Counted from the stretch's first letter, positions 34,289 to 43,513 are shown. The stretch is 64,000 bases of DNA from CBDUXP01 sp965371225 [NCBI: uncultured bacterium] (GCA_965371225.1 CBDUXP010000016.1:1-64000); one strand, 5' to 3'. Translations and numbers: made by a program. The notes: generated by a model from the letters alone, not told the origin.

Positions 34289-35373
34289 TACGCCCGTTCC
34301 CCCTGCGAGAGGGCAATGGGCGGTTGCCCGGCACACAATGCGCTCCCGCAGGCTTCCCGCGCGGGATCGATGCCGCCCAGCATGAGCCCGAGCGCGCGGG
34401 CTTCGCGCATGTACTTCTCCACGGGATAGTCCTGCATAAACCCGTGCCCCCCGAGAATCTGCACGCCGTTCGGGCCCACGAAGCGCGACGCCTCGATGGC
34501 TTCGACGAACGCGGCCGCGGCGAGCGCTTCACAGGGCAGGCCTGCGTCCACGTGCCAGGCCGCCTCGTGCAGGAGCAGTCGCGCGCCGTCGACCGCCATG
34601 CGCATGTCCGTGATCAGGAACGCGAGGGCCTGGTGATGGGCGATGGGGCGCCCGAAGGCCTCGCGTTCCATCGCATACGTGCGGGAAAATTCGGACGCCT
34701 GGCGCAGCACGCCCACGAGCAGCGACGCGATGTACAGCCGGGCGCGCGCCAGCGCGCGGGCGGCGCCGGATTCATCCCGCCACTGTCCGGCGATGGGGGC
34801 CGCGTTCAGTTGCAGTTCCGCCGCCCCGGCCGCACGCAGGCCGCTCCCCCGTAGGGGGCTCGCGGTGATTCCGTCGCGCACGGCCACCACGCCACCGGCG
34901 TTCAGAATGACCAGCAGGTCCACCCGGTCCGCCGGCACCCAGGGAACCACGCCGCTCACGGTGTCCGCACTCACTTCCAGTTCCGCATCGTGCGGGCTCA
35001 CGAGCACCGTCCGCGTGGCCTCGCGTTCGAGCAGCGGCAGGGCGACCTCGCGCAGCGCAGCCTCCCCCCCCACGTCGTGGAGCGCGTACAGCGCCGGGCC
35101 CAAGGGATCGAGCGCCAGGGCGGCGCCCGCGTCGGCGGCGGCAAGCTCTTCGTTGACCAGGACGCGGGCGACCGCGCCCAATTCCGCACCACCGAGGGAT
35201 TCGGGTACTTCGAGACCGGCGAGCCCGATCTGCGCGAACGCTTCCCGCACGGGGGTATCGACGGCGCGCGCCTCTTCGAATGCGCGGAGGTTTGGGGTCA
35301 GTTCGTCCGCGGCAAAGCTCCGCGCCGTTTGCGTGACGAGATCGAGGTCCTCGCCGCAAGCAAAGTCGAACAC
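34288..35373 (-). CDS. Acyl-CoA dehydrogenase-like subunit without the EGT glutamate
   Basis: This 361-residue protein has the acyl-CoA dehydrogenase fold (N-terminal helices, beta domain, C-terminal REAFGRPIAHHQ and GGHGFMQDYPVEKYMREA). The position where YEGT with its catalytic glutamate is expected reads LMLGGID. The MTEPxxGSD signature of the beta domain is also not recognisable. It starts with GTG at 35373, overlapping the hydrolase stop (TAGTG), and is coupled to the next dehydrogenase. It is probably the non-basic partner of a heteromeric enzyme. Confidence 0.88.
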   Translation of the reverse strand: MFDFACGEDLDLVTQTARSFAADELTPNLRAFEEARAVDTPVREAFAQIGLAGLEVPESLGGAELGAVARVLVNEELAAADAGAALALDPLGPALYALHDVGGEAALREVALPLLEREATRTVLVSPHDAELEVSADTVSGVVPWVPADRVDLLVILNAGGVVAVRDGITASPLRGSGLRAAGAAELQLNAAPIAGQWRDESGAARALARARLYIASLLVGVLRQASEFSRTYAMEREAFGRPIAHHQALAFLITDMRMAVDGARLLLHEAAWHVDAGLPCEALAAAAFVEAIEASRFVGPNGVQILGGHGFMQDYPVEKYMREARALGLMLGGIDPAREACGSALCAGQPPIALSQGERA

Positions 35374-36128
35374 TACATCCCTCCCGGCCCACGGCCCGGC
35401 ACCGAGAGCCGCCGTTCCAGGAACCCGTGGACGGCGTCGGCCACGGCGGCCCCGTGCGTCTTGTGCGGGTTATGGCCCGCGCCGGGCATGATGAGCGTCT
35501 CGACGTCCGGAATCTTGCGGGCGTACAACTCCATGGCGTGCACGTACCCCTTGTCACGCTCGCCGCAGAGGACGAATGCCGGCGGGCCCAACTCCTGCAG
35601 ATGATCCATGACGAAGCTGTCGTGCTGTTCGAGCAAGCGCCACGCCGCGGTGGGTACGTCATAGCGATCGATGCGGGCCTGCGCCTGTTCGTTCCATTGG
35701 CGCCGCGCCTCGGGCTTCCGGTAGCCCGGCCCCGTGTTGAGCAGCACCACCGCGCGCACCAGGTCGGGATAGCGCAACACGAAGCGTTGCGACAGGTATC
35801 CGCCCACGGAGTGCCCCACGAGAACGGCGGGGGTGCCCGCGACGTCCACGATCCGTTTCAGTTCCGCGACGGCGCGGTCGCTGTGGTAGGGCTCCTCCAC
35901 CTCGGGCTTGGCGGATTGGCCGTGGCCGAGCAGATCCCAGTTCAAGACGGTATAGCTGGCCGAGAGGGTGGGCACCAAGTCCCGCCACACCTCGGTGGAG
36001 TCCCCGAAGCCGTGGGTCAGCACCAGGGTAGGCCCCTGCCCGGTGCGTTCCGTGTGAATGTCGTACTCCGCCCACCCCCGCCCCGGACGTGCGTCCGCGG
36101 CGGGGCCCGACGTCCGAGTCCCGTCCAT
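35373..36128 (-). CDS. Alpha/beta hydrolase, first gene of the catabolic operon
   Basis: This 251-residue serine hydrolase has nucleophile elbow GHSVGG, acid in CGERDK and histidine in GAGHNPHK, with an HGFGD oxyanion loop. It resembles the MhpC/BphD/esterase group; it could cleave an ester or a C-C bond in the substrate before CoA activation. The ATG at 36128 is chosen because a -10 TACACT lies at 36157-36162; the longer frame runs through that promoter. It overlaps the next gene at TAGTG. Confidence 0.88.
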   Translation of the reverse strand: MDGTRTSGPAADARPGRGWAEYDIHTERTGQGPTLVLTHGFGDSTEVWRDLVPTLSASYTVLNWDLLGHGQSAKPEVEEPYHSDRAVAELKRIVDVAGTPAVLVGHSVGGYLSQRFVLRYPDLVRAVVLLNTGPGYRKPEARRQWNEQAQARIDRYDVPTAAWRLLEQHDSFVMDHLQELGPPAFVLCGERDKGYVHAMELYARKIPDVETLIMPGAGHNPHKTHGAAVADAVHGFLERRLSVPGRGPGGM

Positions 36129-36156
36129 GTGGCCTGCCCCCAGGTTCTGGGGCCAC

Positions 36157-36162
36157 AGTGTA
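36157..36162 (-). promoter_or_regulatory. -10 element TACACT of the catabolic operon
   Basis: On the minus strand GGCATACACTGTGG lies 29 bases before the ATG at 36128. The plus-strand P450 promoter lies in the same 199-base divergent region (GGTAAAAG near 36227-36234 is a candidate). Confidence 0.5.
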
Positions 36163-36327
36163 TGCCAGGGGGCGGCCCCATTTCCGCCCCCCGGCACGGG
36201 CGCCTCGCCATGCCGGCCCCCGACGTGGTAAAAGAGGGGCCGCTGGCCCCTGGAATCCGCGGGTGACGCGATAGGGCGGGGGCGCGGGGATTGACGAGGG
36301 GCCCCCAGCGGTACGAGGGGAGCGACG

Positions 36328-37602
36328 ATGCAGCCAAAACCAGTCCTGAGCGTCGACGAGATCGACCTGAGTGATGGGGCGTTCTGGGAACGGCCCCCGG
36401 AAGAGCGGGAAGGGGCCTTCGCCACCCTGCGCGCGGAGCGGCCGGTCTCGTTCTACGAAGAGGAAGAATTCGAGCTGTTTCCCAAGGGGCCGGGCTATTG
36501 GGTGCTGACCCGGCATGCCGACATCTGTACGGCCAGTCGCGATTCGAAAGTCTTTTGCTCCGGCCGGGGCGCCACGTCGGTGCCAGACCTGCCGCCGGAG
36601 TTCCTGGAATTCTTTGGCTCTCTGATCAACATGGACGATCCACAACACATGCGCCTGCGGCGGCTGGTGTCGACCGGGTTCACACCGGTCGAGCTGCGCA
36701 AGCAAGAGTTGGATGTGGAGCGGGCGGCGACCCAGATCATCGACGCGGTGCTGGAGAAGGGCGCGTGTGACTTCGTCGCCGAAATCGCCACCCCGTTCCC
36801 GCTCCGGATCATCTGCGACATGATGGGCGTGCCCGCGAGCCAGTACGACTTCGTGTTGAAGCAGACCAACGTCATCTTGGGCGCGGGCGATCCGGAATTC
36901 ATCGCCGACACGGAGAACATCGGGCCGGCCGTGTTGCAGGCCGGAGCCAACCTGGTGGAACTGATGCGGGACATCCGGGCCCAGCGACTCAAGACACCGA
37001 CGGGCGACCTCACGTCTATTCTCGTCCATGCGGAGGTCGACGGGGATCGCCTCACCGAGCAGGAGATAGGCTCGTTCTTTATTCTGCTCGCGACCGCGGG
37101 AAACGAAACGACACGCAACGCGATCAGTCACGGGATGAAAGCGCTCTGCGATAACCCGGACCAGAGCGCGCTCTGGCAGGCGGATTTTGATGCGGTGGCG
37201 CCGACCGCGGTGGAAGAGATCGTTCGGTGGGCGACCCCCGTGATTTTCATGCGGCGCACCACGACGTGCGATACGGAAATCGGCGGGCAAAAGCTCGGCC
37301 CGGGCGAGAAAGTGTTGCTGTTCTACAACTCAGCCAACCGGGACGAGGCGGTGTTCACGGATCCCTACCGCTTTGACCTCATGCGCGAGCCGAACGACCA
37401 CCTGGGGTACGGCGGCCCAGGTCTGCACTTCTGCATGGGCGCGAACCTGGCGCGGCGCGAGATCGCGGTCATCTTCCGCGAACTCTTCCGCCGGCTCCCG
37501 GACCTGAAGATCAGCGGTCCGCCGGACTACCTGGCGTCATCCTTTATTAACGGGATCAAGCACATGCCGTGCGAGTATGCACCGGGGGGCGCCGCGCGCT
37601 AG
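36328..37602 (+). CDS. Cytochrome P450, CYP125/CYP142-like
   Basis: This complete 424-residue P450 has the I-helix LATAGNETTRNA, the EEIVRW ExxR motif, and a heme loop GYGGPGLHFCMGANLA with axial C369. Features recalled from CYP125 (mycobacterial sterol 26-hydroxylase) are all here: NMDDPQHMRLRRLVSTGFTP, GNETTRNAISHGM, VRWATPV, FYNSANRDEAVF and INGIKHM near the C-terminus. CYP125 oxidises the terminal methyl of the sterol side chain to alcohol, aldehyde and acid. It heads a plus-strand operon with an HMG-CoA-synthase-like/DUF35 protein and a thiolase. Sterol versus another isoprenoid substrate is inference. Confidence 0.92.
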   Translation: MQPKPVLSVDEIDLSDGAFWERPPEEREGAFATLRAERPVSFYEEEEFELFPKGPGYWVLTRHADICTASRDSKVFCSGRGATSVPDLPPEFLEFFGSLINMDDPQHMRLRRLVSTGFTPVELRKQELDVERAATQIIDAVLEKGACDFVAEIATPFPLRIICDMMGVPASQYDFVLKQTNVILGAGDPEFIADTENIGPAVLQAGANLVELMRDIRAQRLKTPTGDLTSILVHAEVDGDRLTEQEIGSFFILLATAGNETTRNAISHGMKALCDNPDQSALWQADFDAVAPTAVEEIVRWATPVIFMRRTTTCDTEIGGQKLGPGEKVLLFYNSANRDEAVFTDPYRFDLMREPNDHLGYGGPGLHFCMGANLARREIAVIFRELFRRLPDLKISGPPDYLASSFINGIKHMPCEYAPGGAAR

Positions 37603-37626
37603 CGCCAGCGCCGGGGAGGGAGTCGC

Positions 37627-39012
37627 GTGCCGGGGATCATCAGTTATGGGAGTTATCTGCCGTACTTCCGGCTCGCCCGCTCCGCGATCGGGACGGGACG
37701 CGGCGAGCGGGCGGTGGCCAGTTATGACGAGGACGCCGTTTCGCTCGCGGTGGAAGCCAGCCGCGAAGCGATTGGGACGGCGAACGGCATCGACACGCTC
37801 ATCTTCGCCACCACGAACCCGCCCTACGCCGAGAAACTCAATGCCGCCACAGTCCAGGCCGCGCTGAATCTGCCCGAGACGATTCGGTCGATCGAGTTGA
37901 GCGGCTCGACCCGCATGGGGTTGGCGGGGCTGCTCCTGGGCGCGGACCTCGCGACGGCCGGCAGGCGCACCCTCGTTTGTGCGGGCGACGTCGTCATCGG
38001 CGCGCCGGGTGGTCCCCGCGAAAGCCGGAGCGGGGACGGCGCGGTGGCATTCGTCATGGGGCCGGACGATGGGGCGATTGCCCGCGTGCGCGGTTCCGCC
38101 TCCGCCACCACGGAGGTGCTGGACGTGTGGCGGCTCCCGCAGGAGACCTTCACGAGGCAGTGGGAAGAACGCTTCGGCGCGGACACCCTCGCGCCGTACA
38201 TCGTGGACACTGCGAAGCGCGCGCTCGACGCGGCCGGCGTCACGACCGAGCAGTTGGCACTCGTCATCTGCGATTCGACCAACGCCCGCGCCGCCGCGGG
38301 CCTGCCCCGCGCGCTCGGACTCAAGCCCGAACAAGTGGCCGACGCGCTCGCGCAAACGGTAGGCCGCACGGGCGCGGCGCATGCCGGCTTGCTACTGGCG
38401 CGTGCGCTGGACCAGGGCTCGCCAGGCGACTGCATCCTCGTGGTGTCGGCGGGCGACGGCTGTGACGCTGTCGTCGTGGAGCTGACCGATCGCGTGGCGT
38501 CGGGCCGTGCGCCGCACAGCGTGGACCGCTGGATCGAGACCAAGCGCAATGACCTGCCGTATACCTCCTATCTGAAGTGGCGCGGCATCATGCCGTTCGA
38601 GCCGCCCCGACGCCCCGACCCGGACCGGCCGGCGGCGGCACCCATGCGGCGGGCGGAGCGCTGGAAGTACGGGTTCGTGGGGTCGCGGTGTGCGAAGTGC
38701 GGGACGGTGCACCTGCCGCCGCAGCGGGTGTGCGTGAAGTGCGCGGCCGTGGACGAGATGCAAGAAGAAATGTTTGCAAACACGGGCTGCAAAGTGGCGA
38801 CGTACACCCTGGACCACCTGGCCTATAGCATGCAGCCGCCCGTGGTGGCCGCGGTAGTGGATTTCGACGGGGGCGGCCGGATGCGCTGCGAATTGACCGA
38901 TGTGGACCCGGAAGCGGTGGGCATCGGGGACGAATTGGAAATGACTTTCCGCCGCCTGTACACTGGAGGCGGGGTCCATAACTACTTCTGGAAAGCCCGG
39001 CCCCGCCGCTAG
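37627..39012 (+). CDS. HMG-CoA synthase-like thiolase-fold protein fused to DUF35 OB domain
   Basis: The 461 residues join a thiolase-fold/HMG-CoA-synthase-like half (about 1-315) to a DUF35 module with a zinc ribbon (CAKC near 355 and CVKC near 369) and an OB-fold ending FRRLYTGGGVHNYFWKARP. In the synthase half the nucleophile segment reads IELSGSTRMGL, so the usual cysteine is absent. DUF35 proteins bind CoA thioesters and bridge thiolase-fold partners, for example in the archaeal thiolase/HMG-CoA synthase complex and in steroid side-chain enzymes. The GTG at 37627 has GGGAGG upstream. The gene lies 24 bases after the P450 and 17 before the thiolase. Confidence 0.88.
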   Translation: MPGIISYGSYLPYFRLARSAIGTGRGERAVASYDEDAVSLAVEASREAIGTANGIDTLIFATTNPPYAEKLNAATVQAALNLPETIRSIELSGSTRMGLAGLLLGADLATAGRRTLVCAGDVVIGAPGGPRESRSGDGAVAFVMGPDDGAIARVRGSASATTEVLDVWRLPQETFTRQWEERFGADTLAPYIVDTAKRALDAAGVTTEQLALVICDSTNARAAAGLPRALGLKPEQVADALAQTVGRTGAAHAGLLLARALDQGSPGDCILVVSAGDGCDAVVVELTDRVASGRAPHSVDRWIETKRNDLPYTSYLKWRGIMPFEPPRRPDPDRPAAAPMRRAERWKYGFVGSRCAKCGTVHLPPQRVCVKCAAVDEMQEEMFANTGCKVATYTLDHLAYSMQPPVVAAVVDFDGGGRMRCELTDVDPEAVGIGDELEMTFRRLYTGGGVHNYFWKARPRR

Positions 39013-39029
39013 GCAAAGGAGCCCGTCTC

Positions 39030-40205
39030 ATGGCTAGTAAGGGAATCTGCGATCGCGTCGCCATCGTCGGCATGGGGTGTACCCCCTTCGGGGAGCACTG
39101 GCAGAAAGGGGCGGAGGACCTCCTCATTGACGCGGCGACCGATTGTTACCAGTCGGCCGGTGTCGAGCCGGCGCAGGTCGATGCCTACTGGCTTGGCACC
39201 TACGGTAGCGGCATCTCGGGCCTGATGCTCAGTGAAGCGCTAAAGCTCGACTATCGCCCCGTCACCCGCCTTGAGAACATGTGCGCCACCGGGAGTGAAG
39301 CCATGCGCAACGCCGCGTATGCCGTCGCGTGCGGTGCCTATGATCTGGTCATGGCCATCGGCGTTGAGAAACTGAAGGATTCCGGCTACTCCGGGCTCGT
39401 GCGCCCGTCGATCCCCATCGACGGCACCGAATCCTCCATGACGGCGCCGGCCACGTTCTCGCTCCTCGCGCCCGCGTACGCGAAGAAGTACGACGTGGAT
39501 GAAGAGACGTTGAAGAACGTGATGGCGCGCATCGCCTGGAAGAACCATAAGAACGGCGCGAAGAATCCCAAGGCCCAGTTCCGCAAGGAAGTGCCCATGG
39601 AGAAAATTCTCGCGTCGCCCAAGGTCGCCGGGATGCTGGGCATCTTCGACTGTTCCGGCGTGTCCGACGGATCGGCCGCGGCCATCCTGTGTCGGGCCGA
39701 AGACGCGCACAAGTACACGGACAACCCGATCTTCATCAAGGCGCTGTCGTTCGCCGCCGGCCCGGCTGCGGGGTACTTCAGCCAGGATTACGACTTCACC
39801 ACGTTTCCCGAAGTGGTCGCGAGCTGCGAGGATGCCTACCGGCAGGCGGGCGTGGACAATCCCCGGGAACAGATCTGCATGGCCGAAGTGCACGACTGCT
39901 TTACCGCCACCGAACTCGTGCTCATGGAGGACATGGGGTTCTCGGAACGCGGGCACGCGTGGCAGGACGTGCTCGACGGCCGGTTCGATGGGGACGGGCC
40001 GCAGCCCATCAACGTGGACGGCGGCTTGAAGAGCTTCGGGCATCCGATCGGGGCCAGCGGCCTGCGGATGATGTACGAGATGTGGCTCCAGCTCCGCGGC
40101 GAAGCGGGCGAACGCCAGATCGACAACCCGCAAAACGGGCTCACGCACAATCTCGGCGGCGCGCCCGGCCGCTGCGTCAGCTTCGTCTCCATCGTCGGCA
40201 AGTAG
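39030..40205 (+). CDS. SCP2-type thiolase
   Basis: This 391-residue thiolase has nucleophile C85 in ENMCATGSEA, the histidine pair in EVHDCF and GGLKSFGHPIGASG, and a C-terminal GGAPGRCVSF. It would cleave a 3-oxoacyl-CoA with CoA (or run the reverse). HDCF is typical of the SCP2/sterol-carrier-type and acetyl-CoA C-acetyltransferase groups without a biosynthetic loop. Unlike the aldolase-type Ltp2, the cysteine is kept. It directly follows the DUF35 fusion, its likely protein partner. AAAGGAG lies upstream of the ATG. Confidence 0.92.
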   Translation: MASKGICDRVAIVGMGCTPFGEHWQKGAEDLLIDAATDCYQSAGVEPAQVDAYWLGTYGSGISGLMLSEALKLDYRPVTRLENMCATGSEAMRNAAYAVACGAYDLVMAIGVEKLKDSGYSGLVRPSIPIDGTESSMTAPATFSLLAPAYAKKYDVDEETLKNVMARIAWKNHKNGAKNPKAQFRKEVPMEKILASPKVAGMLGIFDCSGVSDGSAAAILCRAEDAHKYTDNPIFIKALSFAAGPAAGYFSQDYDFTTFPEVVASCEDAYRQAGVDNPREQICMAEVHDCFTATELVLMEDMGFSERGHAWQDVLDGRFDGDGPQPINVDGGLKSFGHPIGASGLRMMYEMWLQLRGEAGERQIDNPQNGLTHNLGGAPGRCVSFVSIVGK

Positions 40206-40246
40206 TAAGCGCGCCGACCTGCGGCATCGAAGGCCGGGGCCGGATG

Positions 40247-43200
40247 CTAACGGACTTTGAGCGTGAAGTCGTACGCCCCGTAGTGGATGTAGTCGGCCCA
40301 ATCGATTGATTCCAGGCCGTGCACCCGTTTCCGGCCCGCCTGCACCGCGTCGCCGATTGAGGCGCCGCCCACCAGTTGCCTGTAGAACGTTTCCGCGAAG
40401 GCCGCGGCGGCCTCGTCGCCCACGGGCCAATACGTGCCCACGTAGTTGGCGGCGCCGCCGCGCATGAACGCTTCCGCCAGGCCCACGTTGCGGTTGACTC
40501 GTTCCCGCATATCCAACGCCGGCTTCTTGCGGAGGTCGCCGCGCCGGACGCGCCCGGTTTCGCACGCGTTGAAAAACAGCAACGCGGGGACGTGGGTGAT
40601 GCCCGCCAGGTCCGCCCCGCTGAGGACGCGCCCGCCGTGACACAGGATACCGCTCCGGGCGCGGCTTTCCGGATCGAAGAAGGCGTGACCCGCGTAGTGA
40701 ATCACGTCGTACTCGCCCGATTTGAAGGCCTCAAGCAGCGCAGCGTGCGTCGCCTCTTCTTCCCGCAATTCGTGCAGGCGCACCAGGTCGTTCTGAAAGA
40801 GGCGCTTCACGCGATTCGCCTCTTGCACGGCGCCAGGCAAATCGCCGGTGGGATTCACCACGAGGAGCACGTCGAGCGTGGACCCGAAGCGCCGTTGCTC
40901 GAGCCATTTGGCCACGGACAAGTTCTCCGCCGCATACCGGCGGCTCACGCCCGCCTCGGCGGCGGGAAACCAGCCCTCGATGCAGAGCGTCTCCCACGGA
41001 ATGCGTGAGGCGAGCGCATCATGGACCACGATGAGGTGGTGCTTACGCATGGCGAGCAGGGCCTTGGCCACGCCGGGGTCAAGCACGAGGTCCGCCACTT
41101 GCTGTCCAAACCGCGCCAGTCGCCCGAAGGTGAACGAAGACGCTTCGATCTGCCCGAGCTTCCGATCGAGGTCGCTGCGGTCGACTTCACGCGTGCCCGT
41201 AATCACCGCCGCCTTGTCTCCGGCGGTAAGCACCGACGAGCGAATGGCGAGACGTTCGGGACGCAGGTCGCCCGGGCCCTCGGGGCAGTGGTCCGTGGTG
41301 ACGAAGAGATAGGCGGCCTGGGTGGCGGAGATGATTTGCGCGCGACGCCCACGCGGGGACACCACCCGAGGCTCCGGTAGCGTCATCTCGTCGAAGGTGA
41401 CCCGCATATCGGCGAAGAGATCCGTGCTCGCGAGCCGATACACCTCTTCCTTCATTTCCAGGTACCGGTCGGCGTCGCGCTCGCAGAGCGTGATGCGGCG
41501 CATGACATCGCTGTCGTCGGCGTCAAACAAGCCCCGGAAGTAGCCGGCCAACTGGTTGTACAGAATTGCGGGGACGCTGAGCCCCGTCGCCGCCCCGATG
41601 AGGACGGTGGCGAACTCCTCCACGTGCGTCCGAATGAACGTCCGGACCACGTTCTCCGCCACGAACTGTTGGACGTCCGGCCCAAACGTCCCGAAATCGC
41701 CGAGCCCGGCGAACAACACGGATTCGGCATAGATCAGGTGGCGGCCGGTGGGCAGCACGAAGACCTCGCCAACCCGGCTGGTGAACATGCGGCGCATAAC
41801 GCACTCCTTGAGCGCGCCGTTCACCCGTTCGTCGACGGCGGCCGCGGCACCCGCGGGCTCCACTTCGCGGAACAGACCGAGCACCAGTGCGCGGGTCTTG
41901 ACTTCCGTCAGGTCGCCGTGCGCGAGACAGATCTCGATCGAGTGCGACCGACGCCGGTCCACTTGCACGTCGCGGATGGAATGGCCGAATCCCCGCCCCC
42001 CGGCGCCGATGGCCGGTGGGAGCGTAGGCGCCGCAGTCACCGGTCCTCCCGGGCCGGGCGCGCTGGCGACCGCCGATACCAGCTCTTCCAACACCTGCCG
42101 GCGTTCCTGATAGCCCAACTCGCTGCCGGCGCGTCCCTGGAAGGGCGCCACGCGCAGGTCGGCTTCGCGCACCAGTCGCCGGCGCCGCACGCTCTCGCGC
42201 TCCCACCTGCGCAGCAGGCGGTCCGTATCGCCGGTACGCAGCAGGTCGACCGTCGCCTTACCCACCGCGGTGTTGTTCGGCAGGCTGCCGTGCGACTCCT
42301 CGATGTAGTAGGTCCTGGTGTTCGGCAACTCCGCGAAATCTAGCGGCACGGTGCCGTCCCCGTTCATGCTCTGCTCGTACTGGAAGTGTCCATCGTCGAG
42401 GGACAGGTCCGTGATGGTGGACCGGTTCACGCCACAAATCAGATAAAACCGATCATCGGCCGGGGCGAGGCCGTCCTGCACGGCCCGCACGCCGTTGAGG
42501 AGCGCTTGGCGTGGGACAGGCGCGTCCCCCGGCCACGTGGCCGCCTTATAGAGGTTGAGGCGCGAGTAGCGCGCGGGGTGCGGCAGCATCTGGTACAGCC
42601 CGGGCAGCGTCTTGAACACCTTCTCGGTCAATTCCTCTGGCGAGTGCGCCGCGTCCAGCAAAGCGACCTTGCGCACCAGGGGATGGCTGGCCCGGAGCGC
42701 CTGGACCGGGGTGAAGGAGCCGAAGTTCGGGGTGCCCAACATCACGAAGCGGCCAATCGCCATCTTCCGCCGTTGCCGCGACCGATGATCCAGGCCCAGG
42801 GCCGCGCGCATCACCAGCCCCCCCATGCTGTGCGCGACCACATGGACGGGACCGGCGCGCTCCCCCAGGATGCGCTGCCGCAGGTCCGCCCCCAAGCGAT
42901 CGATCCCCTGCCGCCAGTCGAAGGCATGGAAGTCGGCATCAAACCCGGCTATGCGCAAACGAAGCTTCAGCTTCAGATACGCGAACAGCATGACGCCCAG
43001 CGCCTTGAGATTCGTCGGTCGATCCAACGAGAGCGTGGTGAGCCGACCGATGGTGATGTCAACGGGATCAATCCAGATCACATCGTCGAACAAGGGCCAC
43101 CGTTCACGGCCGATCTTCGATCCCATGATGCCGGGCAAGATCAGGACCCGAGGTCCACCACGGACGGACCGCCGGGCCGTCTCTTGCGCCAGGGCCCGCA

Positions 43201-43477
43201 ACTCCTCGTAACTGTCCTCGCCGAAATATTCCTCGAGCAGACTCTGGTGGCCACCGGCGAGCAATAGTCGCTCGATCTCGGCGTCGCGCACCTGGTATCC
43301 CGTCCGCAGTCCGGAACCCGAACCGGTGCCTCCGGCGGTCGTCGACGGCGGCCTCTGCGCCCGCGCCGCCTTCGCTGTGCCGGTCCGCTTTCGCGCCGTC
43401 CGTCGGGTGCGCCGCCGGGGGGCCGCCTTCCGCCGCCGGCCAGCCTTCTTCCGAGTCCCCTTCTTGCGTACGGCCAT
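40247..43477 (-). CDS. Lipase-CHAT protease fusion with basic N-terminal tail
   Basis: The product is 1076 residues. Residues 1-45 are lysine/arginine-rich, like nucleic-acid-binding tails. Residues 105-430 are an LCAT/PGAP1-like alpha/beta hydrolase with triad S217 (AHSMGG), D374 (NGDGT) and H396 (ESHGS). Residues 510-650 resemble the macro-like N-domain of leucyl aminopeptidases (M17). Residues 800-1076 are a CHAT (caspase-like) domain with catalytic H931 (YAGHAFF) and C972 (NACETG). All catalytic residues are present, so two hydrolases sit in one chain. CHAT proteases are effectors or regulators in several bacterial cell-death and defence systems. GAGAGGAGGAATC precedes the ATG, and a near-consensus promoter lies about 170 bases upstream. 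It is the last gene before the convergent thiolase and seems monocistronic. Confidence 0.88.
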   Translation of the reverse strand: MAVRKKGTRKKAGRRRKAAPRRRTRRTARKRTGTAKAARAQRPPSTTAGGTGSGSGLRTGYQVRDAEIERLLLAGGHQSLLEEYFGEDSYEELRALAQETARRSVRGGPRVLILPGIMGSKIGRERWPLFDDVIWIDPVDITIGRLTTLSLDRPTNLKALGVMLFAYLKLKLRLRIAGFDADFHAFDWRQGIDRLGADLRQRILGERAGPVHVVAHSMGGLVMRAALGLDHRSRQRRKMAIGRFVMLGTPNFGSFTPVQALRASHPLVRKVALLDAAHSPEELTEKVFKTLPGLYQMLPHPARYSRLNLYKAATWPGDAPVPRQALLNGVRAVQDGLAPADDRFYLICGVNRSTITDLSLDDGHFQYEQSMNGDGTVPLDFAELPNTRTYYIEESHGSLPNNTAVGKATVDLLRTGDTDRLLRRWERESVRRRRLVREADLRVAPFQGRAGSELGYQERRQVLEELVSAVASAPGPGGPVTAAPTLPPAIGAGGRGFGHSIRDVQVDRRRSHSIEICLAHGDLTEVKTRALVLGLFREVEPAGAAAAVDERVNGALKECVMRRMFTSRVGEVFVLPTGRHLIYAESVLFAGLGDFGTFGPDVQQFVAENVVRTFIRTHVEEFATVLIGAATGLSVPAILYNQLAGYFRGLFDADDSDVMRRITLCERDADRYLEMKEEVYRLASTDLFADMRVTFDEMTLPEPRVVSPRGRRAQIISATQAAYLFVTTDHCPEGPGDLRPERLAIRSSVLTAGDKAAVITGTREVDRSDLDRKLGQIEASSFTFGRLARFGQQVADLVLDPGVAKALLAMRKHHLIVVHDALASRIPWETLCIEGWFPAAEAGVSRRYAAENLSVAKWLEQRRFGSTLDVLLVVNPTGDLPGAVQEANRVKRLFQNDLVRLHELREEEATHAALLEAFKSGEYDVIHYAGHAFFDPESRARSGILCHGGRVLSGADLAGITHVPALLFFNACETGRVRRGDLRKKPALDMRERVNRNVGLAEAFMRGGAANYVGTYWPVGDEAAAAFAETFYRQLVGGASIGDAVQAGRKRVHGLESIDWADYIHYGAYDFTLKVR

Positions 43478-43513
43478 GATTCCTCCTCTCAGGCAGGCCC
43501 CGCCCCGGTGGAG

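Noticed and set aside
39030-40205. Assignment of the thiolase as the aldolase Ltp2
   Set aside because: The catalytic cysteine C85 and HDCF histidine are kept, as in true thiolases.
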